A stretch of 64,000 nt of DNA from an uncultured Vibrio sp. Lineage in GTDB: Bacteria; Pseudomonadota; Gammaproteobacteria; Enterobacterales; Vibrionaceae. A program made the translations under genes and the position numbers. The stretch is taken from assembly GCA_947504195.1 (NCBI GenBank), contig CANNGN010000002.1, forward strand, positions 496,001 through 560,000, read 5' to 3'. Position 1 is the stretch's first letter. Every line of letters starts with the position of its first letter. Below are positions 53,357-60,656 of the stretch, one piece after another. The notes beneath the pieces were generated by a model, which saw only the letters and a list, made by a program, of their open reading frames with translations, was not told the origin of the DNA and ran no database searches.

Positions 53357-53676
53357 GTCAGTTGAGTTGCCACATTTTAGATACAGCCAGTGGTATGCCT
53401 GCAATGGGGGTTGATGTTGAGCTTTTACGATTGAACGACTCTCAATGTTTAGCTCGAGAAACAACCAACGATGACGGAAGAGCATTCTTTGACACTCTCC
53501 ACTTGTGTCCCGGCCAATATACTTTGCGCTTTATGGTCGCTCCTTATTGCACCACTCATTTTGGAGAGGCGTTTTTTCCCATGATTGATATTCACTTTGT
53601 CGTCGACGGTCAGCGTAATTATCACATTCCATTATTGCTGTCGCCCTACTCGTTTTCGAGTTATCGCGGCAGTTAA
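53353..53676 (+). CDS. uraH: 5-hydroxyisourate hydrolase UraH (transthyretin-like)
   Basis: 107 residues. The family motifs are H-I-L-D-T-A-S-G-M-P-A at the N-terminus, the H-F-G-E-A-F-F-P segment and the C-terminal Y-R-G-S. It hydrolyses 5-hydroxyisourate, the product of urate oxidation, to OHCU, the UraD substrate. No signal peptide is present, so it is cytosolic. It begins with an ATGA overlap on uraD, and puuD starts 77 bases after its stop. Confidence 0.94.
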   Translation: MSQLSCHILDTASGMPAMGVDVELLRLNDSQCLARETTNDDGRAFFDTLHLCPGQYTLRFMVAPYCTTHFGEAFFPMIDIHFVVDGQRNYHIPLLLSPYSFSSYRGS

Positions 53677-53753
53677 TGAAGACACAGCGTAAAAGCGCTA
53701 CGTAGTATTACGGCCCAATTATTCATCAACATACGTTAAAAGGATTTAAAGTT

Positions 53754-55001
53754 ATGTGGCCACACTTTTATGAATGGATTGCATTGTTCATCAAATGGTT
53801 TCATGTCATTTGTGGGATCGCGTGGATTGGGGCAAGTTTCTATTTTACTTGGCTTGATAATAGTTTAGAAACGCCACCAGATTGGAAGAAGAAAAAAGGA
53901 ATAAAAGGCGATCTATGGGCTGTTCATGGCGGTGGCTTTTATGAAGTTGCTAAATATCAAGCAGGCCCAGAGAAGATGCCCGAACACTTACATTGGTTTA
54001 AGTGGGAAGCCTATACCACTTGGATCACGGGTTCTGTCTTAATGGTATGGATGTACTATTTCAATGCACAAGCCTATCTAATTGATCCACGTATAATGGA
54101 GCTCTCTTCCCCCGCTGCGATAAGTTTAGGTATTGGCGGTATTATGTTAGGCGTTCTAATATACGAACTCATAATGCGTTCACCGCTCGCCAACAACTCT
54201 CAGGTTTTCGTTACCAGTATCATCGTACTTGGCACCCTATTCTTTTATGGGTTCACAGAGTTATTTAGTGGCCGCGGTGCCTTTATTCACATGGGTGCTC
54301 TAATTGGGTCCATCATGGTGAATAATGTTTTCCATAAGATCATTCCTGGACAAAGGAAAATGGTGGCGCAGGTCGAGGCAGGTGAAGCCATTGATCCTAA
54401 ACCGGGTTTAGAAGGTAAACAACGTTCTATTCATAACAACTATTTCACCTTGCCCGTGATTTTCTTAATGATAAGTAATCACTATCCGATGATTTATCAG
54501 CACGCTCAAAGTTGGTTAGTTGGTTCAGTCGTGATGTTACTGAGTGCCTATATTCGCCACTATTTCAACCTAAAACATTCTGGAAAAAATAAGCCAGCCG
54601 TGCTCGTGTCGGGTATCACCGCTATGTTTGTACTCGCGATAGTATTGAGCATACCTAAACAAACTACACGCATTTTAGTTCACGACACTACGGCAATTGA
54701 GGCTACCAATGATAAGCGTTCAGTTGATACGCCATCTAACATCGCTGCAAAGCAAAGTGCGATCGATATTATCGGAGCTCGTTGCACACAATGTCATAGT
54801 TCCACCCCTAATGATGATGTGTTTACGATCGCTCCAAGTGGCGCAATATTCGATAACTGGGAAGACATACAACGATGGAAAGATCGAATCATTGCGAGAA
54901 CCGTTGAAACTCGAGACATGCCTTTCCTAAATAAAACAGACATGACGGATGAAGAGCGTGCGTTGTTGCTCAAGGCTTTGAATCAAATACAGCACAATTA
55001 G
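53754..55001 (+). CDS. puuD: Membrane-bound urate oxidase PuuD with C-terminal cytochrome c domain
   Basis: 415 residues. The N-terminal 300 residues hold eight or so membrane helices with conserved His and Trp (W-F-H-V-I-C-G-I-A-W-I-G-A-S-F-Y-F, W-A-V-H-G-G-G-F). The C-terminal part carries the haem-binding motif CTQCH at 344-348 and a later Met in R-D-M-P that may be the axial ligand. PuuD proteins oxidise urate to 5-hydroxyisourate and pass electrons to the respiratory chain through the cytochrome, rather than making hydrogen peroxide. It follows uraH in the operon, and AAAGGA lies upstream. Confidence 0.92.
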   Translation: MWPHFYEWIALFIKWFHVICGIAWIGASFYFTWLDNSLETPPDWKKKKGIKGDLWAVHGGGFYEVAKYQAGPEKMPEHLHWFKWEAYTTWITGSVLMVWMYYFNAQAYLIDPRIMELSSPAAISLGIGGIMLGVLIYELIMRSPLANNSQVFVTSIIVLGTLFFYGFTELFSGRGAFIHMGALIGSIMVNNVFHKIIPGQRKMVAQVEAGEAIDPKPGLEGKQRSIHNNYFTLPVIFLMISNHYPMIYQHAQSWLVGSVVMLLSAYIRHYFNLKHSGKNKPAVLVSGITAMFVLAIVLSIPKQTTRILVHDTTAIEATNDKRSVDTPSNIAAKQSAIDIIGARCTQCHSSTPNDDVFTIAPSGAIFDNWEDIQRWKDRIIARTVETRDMPFLNKTDMTDEERALLLKALNQIQHN

Positions 55002-55181
55002 GACTTTAACGATATTTGAAAGCCAAAGTTACATATGTTCGCACTAAAAGTGATCGTTTAACTAGTTGTACTCGGTGACCCAAAAACTTAACACTCTGAT
55101 TTTATATCATATTGTTCAACAAGAAATGTGGCATGTGAGTTGCTGCTTAATTATTAATCAAACATACACAAGGAAGTGATT

Positions 55182-56573
55182 ATGTCTAAACCAAAACACA
55201 GTGAATTGGTCTACGAGCTTGAAGATCGCCCTACTACAGGAAAGGCGATGTACGCAGGTTTACAGCACGTATTAGCAAGCTTTGTCGGTATTATTACCCC
55301 AACATTAATTATCGGCGGCGTGCTTGGACTAGGTGAAAACGTCCCTTATTTGATTTCTATGGCTCTGATTGTATCGGGCGTTGGTACATTTATCCAAGCA
55401 AGACGTATTGGCCCTGTAGGTGCCGGTATGATATGTGTTCAAGGAACGAGCTTTGCATTTTTAAGTTCAGTATTAGCCGCGGGGTTTATCGCTAAGTCTA
55501 AAGGTGGGGGGCCAGATGAGATATTGGCACTTATTTTTGGTGTCTGTTTTTTTGGTGCATTTATCGAAATTGCTCTCTCGCAGTTTATTGGTAAGCTTAA
55601 ACGCATCATTACCCCGGTAGTTACGGGCACTGTTGTGACGATAATTGGTATTTCACTAATTAAAGTAGGCATGACAGATTTAGCAGGTGGTGCTAACGCT
55701 CCAGATTTTGGCTCGTTACAAAACTTAATCTTAGGTTCGATTGTATTAGTCACCATCATTGGCTTAAATCGTTCACCTAATATTATGCTTCGCCTTTCAT
55801 CAATTCTGATAGGTATGCTTGTAGGTTATATCGTAGCGACAGGAATGGGACTGGTTAACTTAGCCGGTATATTTAATCAACCACTGGTTAGCGTCCCTCT
55901 TCCATTTAAGTATGGTTTTTCATTTGATTGGGTAGCATTTGTCCCAATCGCGGTTATTTATACTATTACCGCAATCGAATCTACCGGCGATATTACCGCA
56001 AACTGCATGGTTACCAAGCAACCAGTAACAGGGTCATCGTATTTAAAACGTATAAAAGCCGGTGTTCTGGCAGATGGCGTTAATTCTCTCATCGCTGCTA
56101 CATTCAATACCTTCCCCAACACCACGTTCAGCCAAAATAATAGTGTCATTCAATTAACCGGAATTGCCAGTCGCTACGTAGGCTACTTTGTCGCCTTGAT
56201 TCTTGTCGTACTTGGTCTATTTCCAATAGTAGGAGCTATTTTAACAACCATTCCGAAGCCAGTAATTGGAGGTGCGACATTGGTTATGTTTGGTACCGTT
56301 GCGGCGGCAGGGATAAAGATCATTGCACGAGAAGAGTTAGATCGACGTAACTTAATGATCTTAGCCGTATCTTTTGGTATTGGTTTGGGTGTCATGATGG
56401 TACCAGAAACAGTCCAATTATTGCCTAAGGTTCTCCAGAGTGTATTTGGCTCAGCCGTTACAACAAGTGGGATCGCTGCAATCGTGATGACATTAGTGTT
56501 ACCAAAAAATAAACCCGAAGAATCGACCTCTTCCGATACGATTTCAGCTACTTTGTCTCCACAAGGTGATTAG
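55182..56573 (+). CDS. NCS2-family purine (urate/xanthine) permease
   Basis: 463 residues with about twelve to fourteen membrane helices. The start at 55182 has AGGAAG upstream; a GTG two codons before is possible. The motif G-L-Q-H-V-L-A-S-F-V-G-I-I-T-P at the N-terminus and the A-I-E-S-T-G-D-I-T-A segment with the charged residue are NCS2 hallmarks, as is N-T-F-P-N-T-T-F-S-Q-N-N. It resembles UacT/XanQ/PucJ-type permeases and closes the purine cluster, so urate or xanthine uptake is likely. Which purine is transported cannot be decided. A stem (56585-56618) follows. Confidence 0.88.
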   Translation: MSKPKHSELVYELEDRPTTGKAMYAGLQHVLASFVGIITPTLIIGGVLGLGENVPYLISMALIVSGVGTFIQARRIGPVGAGMICVQGTSFAFLSSVLAAGFIAKSKGGGPDEILALIFGVCFFGAFIEIALSQFIGKLKRIITPVVTGTVVTIIGISLIKVGMTDLAGGANAPDFGSLQNLILGSIVLVTIIGLNRSPNIMLRLSSILIGMLVGYIVATGMGLVNLAGIFNQPLVSVPLPFKYGFSFDWVAFVPIAVIYTITAIESTGDITANCMVTKQPVTGSSYLKRIKAGVLADGVNSLIAATFNTFPNTTFSQNNSVIQLTGIASRYVGYFVALILVVLGLFPIVGAILTTIPKPVIGGATLVMFGTVAAAGIKIIAREELDRRNLMILAVSFGIGLGVMMVPETVQLLPKVLQSVFGSAVTTSGIAAIVMTLVLPKNKPEESTSSDTISATLSPQGD

Positions 56574-57005
56574 TACTGAATAAAACAACGGCTTTTCTCA
56601 AGCGATTAAAGCCGTTGTCTCCAATGGCAAGAATATTAAATTTAAACATCAATCTAGTCGTTTAATAATACAACGATTGAATTATTCAAGTATGAAAACA
56701 AAAATGCGACATCACTTTTAGTTACTATCGAACAACATTTGAGTGATGCATCTCTCACTAATAGCTCAGCGTAAATAGCTATTGTAGTATTAATTATAAA
56801 GCGCATTATCGTTCTTAATCTTGGCTTTTATAGGCCAACCAACAAAGACATCGAACAACATCAGCCTATCATTTTGTAACAACCCGATGGCCTCTCGTAA
56901 ATAATGAATGTTACGCACCAAACTAGTTGCTGATAGAAATTTGAATTAGATCATATTGAATACTTCTTAACCACACTAAAAACAAATGTACCATTAATAA
57001 TTTTT

Positions 57006-57021
57006 AATGACCTAAATCACA
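57006..57021. promoter_or_regulatory. CRP-like site 1
   Basis: AATGA-CCTAAA-TCACA matches the CRP consensus TGTGA-N6-TCACA at eight of ten positions. It shares the TGACCTA core with site 2. Confidence 0.4.
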
Positions 57022-57291
57022 ATTTAATTGTACAAATAGAATCGATATGATTTTCAATTTCAATAAAGACAGTCATTTAGTAAACTTTTCAAATTAATCT
57101 TTAAAATTTAAAACTTTATTACATTGACAATAAAAATAATATTTTAGCCCATGACTAACAATGTCTGTTTTCAACGCGATTTAGCAATAGAATTAAATGG
57201 TCTTACGTACGATATTTAGAGCGATACCTTCATCATACGAAGCATTTATTCTTATAACGCTCAACTTGTCATACAAATAACACACTGAAAG

Positions 57292-57307
57292 ATGACCTAG
57301 GTCACGC
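57292..57307. promoter_or_regulatory. CRP-like site 2 with perfect 12-bp palindrome
   Basis: GATGA-CCTAGG-TCACG holds a perfect palindrome TGACCTAGGTCA (57294-57305) and matches CRP at seven of ten positions. Its centre lies about 40 bases upstream of the TATAAT at 57335-57340. Confidence 0.45.
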
Positions 57308-57316
57308 AATTGCGCT

Positions 57317-57340
57317 ATTGTAGTACAATACGATTATAAT
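57317..57340 (+). promoter_or_regulatory. Promoter region of the symporter gene: palindrome plus -10 box
   Basis: ATTGTA-G-TACAAT (57317-57329) is a perfect palindrome around one base. It overlaps the -35 region of a perfect -10 hexamer TATAAT (57335-57340), with no good -35, as expected of an activator-dependent or repressed promoter. A transcript would start near 57347. Confidence 0.5.
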
Positions 57341-57389
57341 ATGGTTATGATGGCACCGTTGTATTTACTTTTTAATATAGGAAAAAACG

Positions 57390-59171
57390 ATGGAACTTGA
57401 TCTAAATACCACCATTGTCGGAGTCTATTTCCTTTTCTTAATTGCTATAGGATGGATGTTCCGAACTTTTACAAGTAACACAAGTGACTACTTTCGTGGG
57501 GGCGGTAACATGCTCTGGTGGATGGTAGGTGCTACTGCATTTATGACCCAGTTCAGTGCTTGGACGTTTACCGGTGCTGCTGGTAAAGCCTATAACGATG
57601 GCTTCGCGGTTGCGGTAATATTCCTTGCCAACGCATTCGGCTACTTTATGAACTTCGCGTATTTCGCTCCTAAGTTCCGTCAGCTACGTGTAGTTACCGT
57701 TATCGAAGCAATTCGCATGCGTTTTGGTTCTGCAAACGAACAAGTCTTCACTTGGTCTTCAATGCCTAACAGTGTTGTCTCTGCTGGTGTTTGGCTTAAT
57801 GCTCTTGCAATCATTGCATCAGGTATTTTTGGATTCGACATGACAATGACGATCTGGATTACAGGTCTGGTTGTTTTAGCAATGTCTGTAACAGGTGGTT
57901 CATGGGCGGTAATCGCATCTGACTTTATGCAGATGGTTATCATCATGGCTGTGACCGTAACTTGTGCTGTTGTGGCTTACTTTCAAGGTGGTGGTATTGG
58001 CGAGATCGTTAACAACTTCCCTGTTGGCGAATCAGGTACTTTCGTATCGGGCAACAACCTTAACTACTTAAGCATCTTCAGTATTTGGGCATTTTTCATC
58101 TTTGTTAAGCAGTTCTCTATCACAAACAACATGCTTAACTCTTACCGTTACCTAGCGGCAAAAGACTCTAAAAATGCGAAAAAAGCTGCGCTTCTAGCGT
58201 GTGTGCTAATGCTTTGTGGTGTATTTATTTGGTTTATGCCTTCTTGGTACATTGCCGGTCAAGGCGTTGATTTAGCAGCAGCTTACCCGGACGCAGGTAA
58301 AAAAGCAGGCGATTTCGCATACTTATACTTCGTACAAGAATACATGCCTGCAGGTATGGTTGGTCTTCTTGTAGCCGCTATGTTTGCCGCAACCATGTCA
58401 TCAATGGATTCAGGCCTTAACCGTAACTCTGGTATCTTTGTTAAGAACTTCTACGAAAACATCGTTCGTAAGAATCAAGCATCAGAAAAAGAGTTGGTTA
58501 CCGTTTCTAAGATCACATCAACTGTATTCGGTATCTTTATCATCTTAATTGCACAGTTCATTAACTCTCTTAAAGGGTTGAGCCTGTTTGATACGATGAT
58601 GTATGTTGGTGCACTTATCGGCTTCCCAATGACTATTCCAGCATTCCTTGGCTTCTTTATTAAGAAGACTCCAGACTGGGCTGGTTGGGGTACACTGGTT
58701 GTTGGTGCTCTTGTTTCTTACATCGTTGGCTTCGTTATTAACGCAGAAATGGTGTCATCAGTACTAGGACTTGAAGAGTTAACTAAACGTGAATGGTCAG
58801 ACGTTAAAGTCGCAATTGGCCTGATGGGTCACATCACTTTCACAGGTGGTTTCTTCATCCTATCAACACTGTTCTACAAACCGTTAACTGGTAAGCGTCA
58901 AGCTGACGTAGATAAGTTCTTTGAAAATCTATCTACTCCACTTGTGTCTGAGTCTGCAGAACAACAGCAACTAGACAACAAACAACGTGGAATGCTTGGT
59001 AAGCTAATCGCAGTAGCTGGTGTATTCATCTGCTTTATGGCACTACTACCTAACCCAATGTGGGGACGCCTAGTATTTATACTTTGTGGCCTGATCGTTG
59101 GTGGTGTTGGTGTACTATTGGTTAAAGCCGTTGATAACAAAACAGAGAACCCTCAAGAAGCGCTATCTTAA
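57390..59171 (+). CDS. Sodium:solute symporter (SSS family)
   Basis: 593 residues with about fourteen membrane helices. The motifs D-Y-F-R-G-G-G-N-M-L-W-W and W-T-F-T-G-A-A-G-K-A-Y-N-D-G near the N-terminus and A-A-M-F-A-A-T-M-S-S-M-D-S-G-L-N with conserved Ser/Asp (putative sodium site) are SSS hallmarks. The substrate is unknown; sugars, uronates, myo-inositol or organic acids are possible. Codon use is highly biased, so it is probably strongly expressed. An 816-base upstream region with CRP-like sites suggests catabolite control. A strong terminator follows. Confidence 0.88.
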   Translation: MELDLNTTIVGVYFLFLIAIGWMFRTFTSNTSDYFRGGGNMLWWMVGATAFMTQFSAWTFTGAAGKAYNDGFAVAVIFLANAFGYFMNFAYFAPKFRQLRVVTVIEAIRMRFGSANEQVFTWSSMPNSVVSAGVWLNALAIIASGIFGFDMTMTIWITGLVVLAMSVTGGSWAVIASDFMQMVIIMAVTVTCAVVAYFQGGGIGEIVNNFPVGESGTFVSGNNLNYLSIFSIWAFFIFVKQFSITNNMLNSYRYLAAKDSKNAKKAALLACVLMLCGVFIWFMPSWYIAGQGVDLAAAYPDAGKKAGDFAYLYFVQEYMPAGMVGLLVAAMFAATMSSMDSGLNRNSGIFVKNFYENIVRKNQASEKELVTVSKITSTVFGIFIILIAQFINSLKGLSLFDTMMYVGALIGFPMTIPAFLGFFIKKTPDWAGWGTLVVGALVSYIVGFVINAEMVSSVLGLEELTKREWSDVKVAIGLMGHITFTGGFFILSTLFYKPLTGKRQADVDKFFENLSTPLVSESAEQQQLDNKQRGMLGKLIAVAGVFICFMALLPNPMWGRLVFILCGLIVGGVGVLLVKAVDNKTENPQEALS

Positions 59172-59213
59172 TAACGCAACATGAACATTTAATCTGTTCG
59201 CACTAGATAAAAT

Positions 59214-59245
59214 AAAAGCCAAGAAGATTCCTTCTTGGCTTTTTT
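59214..59245 (+). terminator. Strong terminator after the symporter gene
   Basis: AAAAGCCAAGAAG (59214-59226) pairs with CTTCTTGGCTTTT with a 4-base loop, followed by T. On the opposite strand the stem has A/T flanks too, so it may also serve the convergent peroxiredoxin gene. Confidence 0.92.
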
Positions 59246-59289
59246 ACATCACCCTATATCGAGTTTTGTTTTATCAATCTGTCACTCAC

Positions 59290-59826
59290 TTAATAAGCAA
59301 CTGTACCGCGTATTGGGTAATTCTCTTGACTACGTACAAATGTTACCCCTTTCACAATCACATCTAGTTCAGGTCGAAGAAATGGAACATTTGAGATATC
59401 GACTGCTTGAAGATTGCCTTTTTCATTTATGATAAACAAAGCAGGTTCAGAATAGTTATGATCAGTTTCCTGCTCTGTTCTCGGCTGAGAAATATATACA
59501 CCCAAAGATTTCATTTGATCTTCTGTCAAACCGTAAGCGATCGGAAAACTCACCGTCAGTTTGTCCATCATCTCAGTGAGTTGCTCTTTAGAATCTGCTG
59601 ATACTGCAAGCACACTCACTCCAATCGATTCTAGAGCTTCTTTATGTTCTTCAAGTGCATTCAAATATCGAACACATAAAGGACAATGCTTGCCACGATA
59701 AACCACAACCATTTGCCAGTCAGCTGACCCTAAAGGTTTTCCTAATTCAATCGCAGTGCCATCGAGTAACTGAGCGGAAACACTAGGAAATCGATCACCA
59801 GTTGTTAGTTTTATTGAATTTGCCAT
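59290..59826 (-). CDS. Peroxiredoxin-like (AhpC/TSA, redoxin) protein
   Basis: 178 residues, thioredoxin fold. The active-site region VVVYRGKHCPLCVRYL has a CxxC where typical peroxiredoxins have PxxxT/SxxC, so it belongs to the redoxin-like branch. The later W-Q-M-V-V and F-P-I-A-Y-G-L-T strands are typical. AAGGTG lies upstream of the start. It is 45 bases downstream of a DoxX gene on the same strand. A reductase role against peroxides or disulfides is inferred. Confidence 0.82.
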   Translation of the reverse strand: MANSIKLTTGDRFPSVSAQLLDGTAIELGKPLGSADWQMVVVYRGKHCPLCVRYLNALEEHKEALESIGVSVLAVSADSKEQLTEMMDKLTVSFPIAYGLTEDQMKSLGVYISQPRTEQETDHNYSEPALFIINEKGNLQAVDISNVPFLRPELDVIVKGVTFVRSQENYPIRGTVAY

Positions 59827-59871
59827 AAATCACCTTCTTTAATTTATATAGAATTGAACAAGACTATCGTT

Positions 59872-60276
59872 TTATTTTTTATCTAAGACCCAAGCGTCTT
59901 CTTCCTGAAGTGCAATCAATAAAAGACTGGCAGCGAAAATTATAATTGATGGATAGAACAACGCGTTTGTACCCGCGAGAAACCATCCCCATGGGTCAAG
60001 TACAGATTTAAATACCGCCATTAACGATCCAGCATTTAATACTGCAAGGACAGGGAAAGTCCATTTACGTGCAAATCCTACGACAATGCACAAACCTATG
60101 AGAATCTGTAAAACCCCAAGAACCGGTACAATACTGGTTGAAGTAAACAATCCAAAATAGAACTTATTGGCGACGATAAGGCTATGTTCAATATTGAAAA
60201 CCTTATCAGCCCCCCAAATGACCATTAACCAACCTAAAGACACTCGCAACAGCAATAAACTAACATTTTTCATCAT
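59872..60276 (-). CDS. DoxX-family membrane protein
   Basis: 134 residues with four membrane helices. L-R-V-S-L-G-W-L-M-V-I-W-G-A-D-K-V at the N-terminus and V-P-V-L-G-V-L-Q-I-L-I-G-L are the DoxX/DoxD pattern. AGGAG precedes the double ATG. Members are linked with redox or thiosulfate oxidation and with stress; the function here is not known. It is co-directional with the peroxiredoxin gene, and two TetR-type operator palindromes lie upstream, so the pair may answer an electrophile or oxidative stress. Confidence 0.82.
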   Translation of the reverse strand: MMKNVSLLLLRVSLGWLMVIWGADKVFNIEHSLIVANKFYFGLFTSTSIVPVLGVLQILIGLCIVVGFARKWTFPVLAVLNAGSLMAVFKSVLDPWGWFLAGTNALFYPSIIIFAASLLLIALQEEDAWVLDKK

Positions 60277-60408
60277 TTAATCTCCTCGTTTAATAGCGAC
60301 TTATGTAGAGCATTAGTATTTCTTTCAACCAAATATTGAGCTATTTCGACGTTGATTAAACTAAGCTTTTTATCAGATTGTGTATATGAAACCACAACTT
60401 ACCCATAT

Positions 60409-60428
60409 ATTTGAATGATCGTTCAAAT
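60409..60428. promoter_or_regulatory. TetR-type operator 1
   Basis: ATTTGAATGATCGTTCAAAT: arms ATTTGAA and TTCAAAT are perfect, core TGATCG. Its centre is about 142 bases from the doxX start. Confidence 0.55.
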
Positions 60429-60475
60429 ATAAGCGTCCAATGTAACTCAAAGAAATGTACGATTCAATAATAAAT

Positions 60476-60489
60476 TGAACGGCCGTTCA
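60476..60489. promoter_or_regulatory. TetR-type operator 2
   Basis: TGAACGGCCGTTCA is a perfect 14-bp palindrome resembling TetR-family operators (TGAAC-N4-GTTCA). Centres of the two operators are 64 bases apart, about six helical turns. Confidence 0.6.
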
Positions 60490-60656
60490 CACAATATTGT
60501 AAGGAGTTTTTAAGAACCAACTGGCGGTCATCGATGTTAACACTTAGATTCAAAAAAGGCCGTGAGAGAATAGCCTGAGCGGAATTAGACGTGTTAAATC
60601 GAGTGTTCAAAGGAGATTAAGAGAATCGGACGAATTAAGAGAAATAACACGACTTG

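Larger units (their letters stand above)
56574..57389. other. Long regulatory region before the sodium:solute symporter
   Basis: About 815 AT-rich bases. A perfect 11-bp stem ACAACGGCTTT/AAAGCCGTTGT at 56585-56618 follows the permease gene but lacks a T run. There are also CATCACT/AGTGATG (56710-56748), TTGAA-TTA-TTCAA (56677-56689), two CRP-like sites, a palindrome at 57317-57329 and a TATAAT at 57335-57340. No gene is supported. Confidence 0.6.
60277..60656. other. Intergenic region with TetR-type operators
   Basis: About 380 bases. The left part has two palindromes at 60409-60428 and 60476-60489. The right part contains AAGGAG at 60501-60506, and ATG at 60534 opens only a 14-residue ORF with a K-K-G-R-E-R stretch, which might be a degenerate TetR-type N-terminus. 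No intact gene is seen. Confidence 0.5.

Noticed and set aside
57151-57219. 22-codon ORF in the symporter upstream region
   Set aside because: No ribosome binding site and no recognisable sequence.
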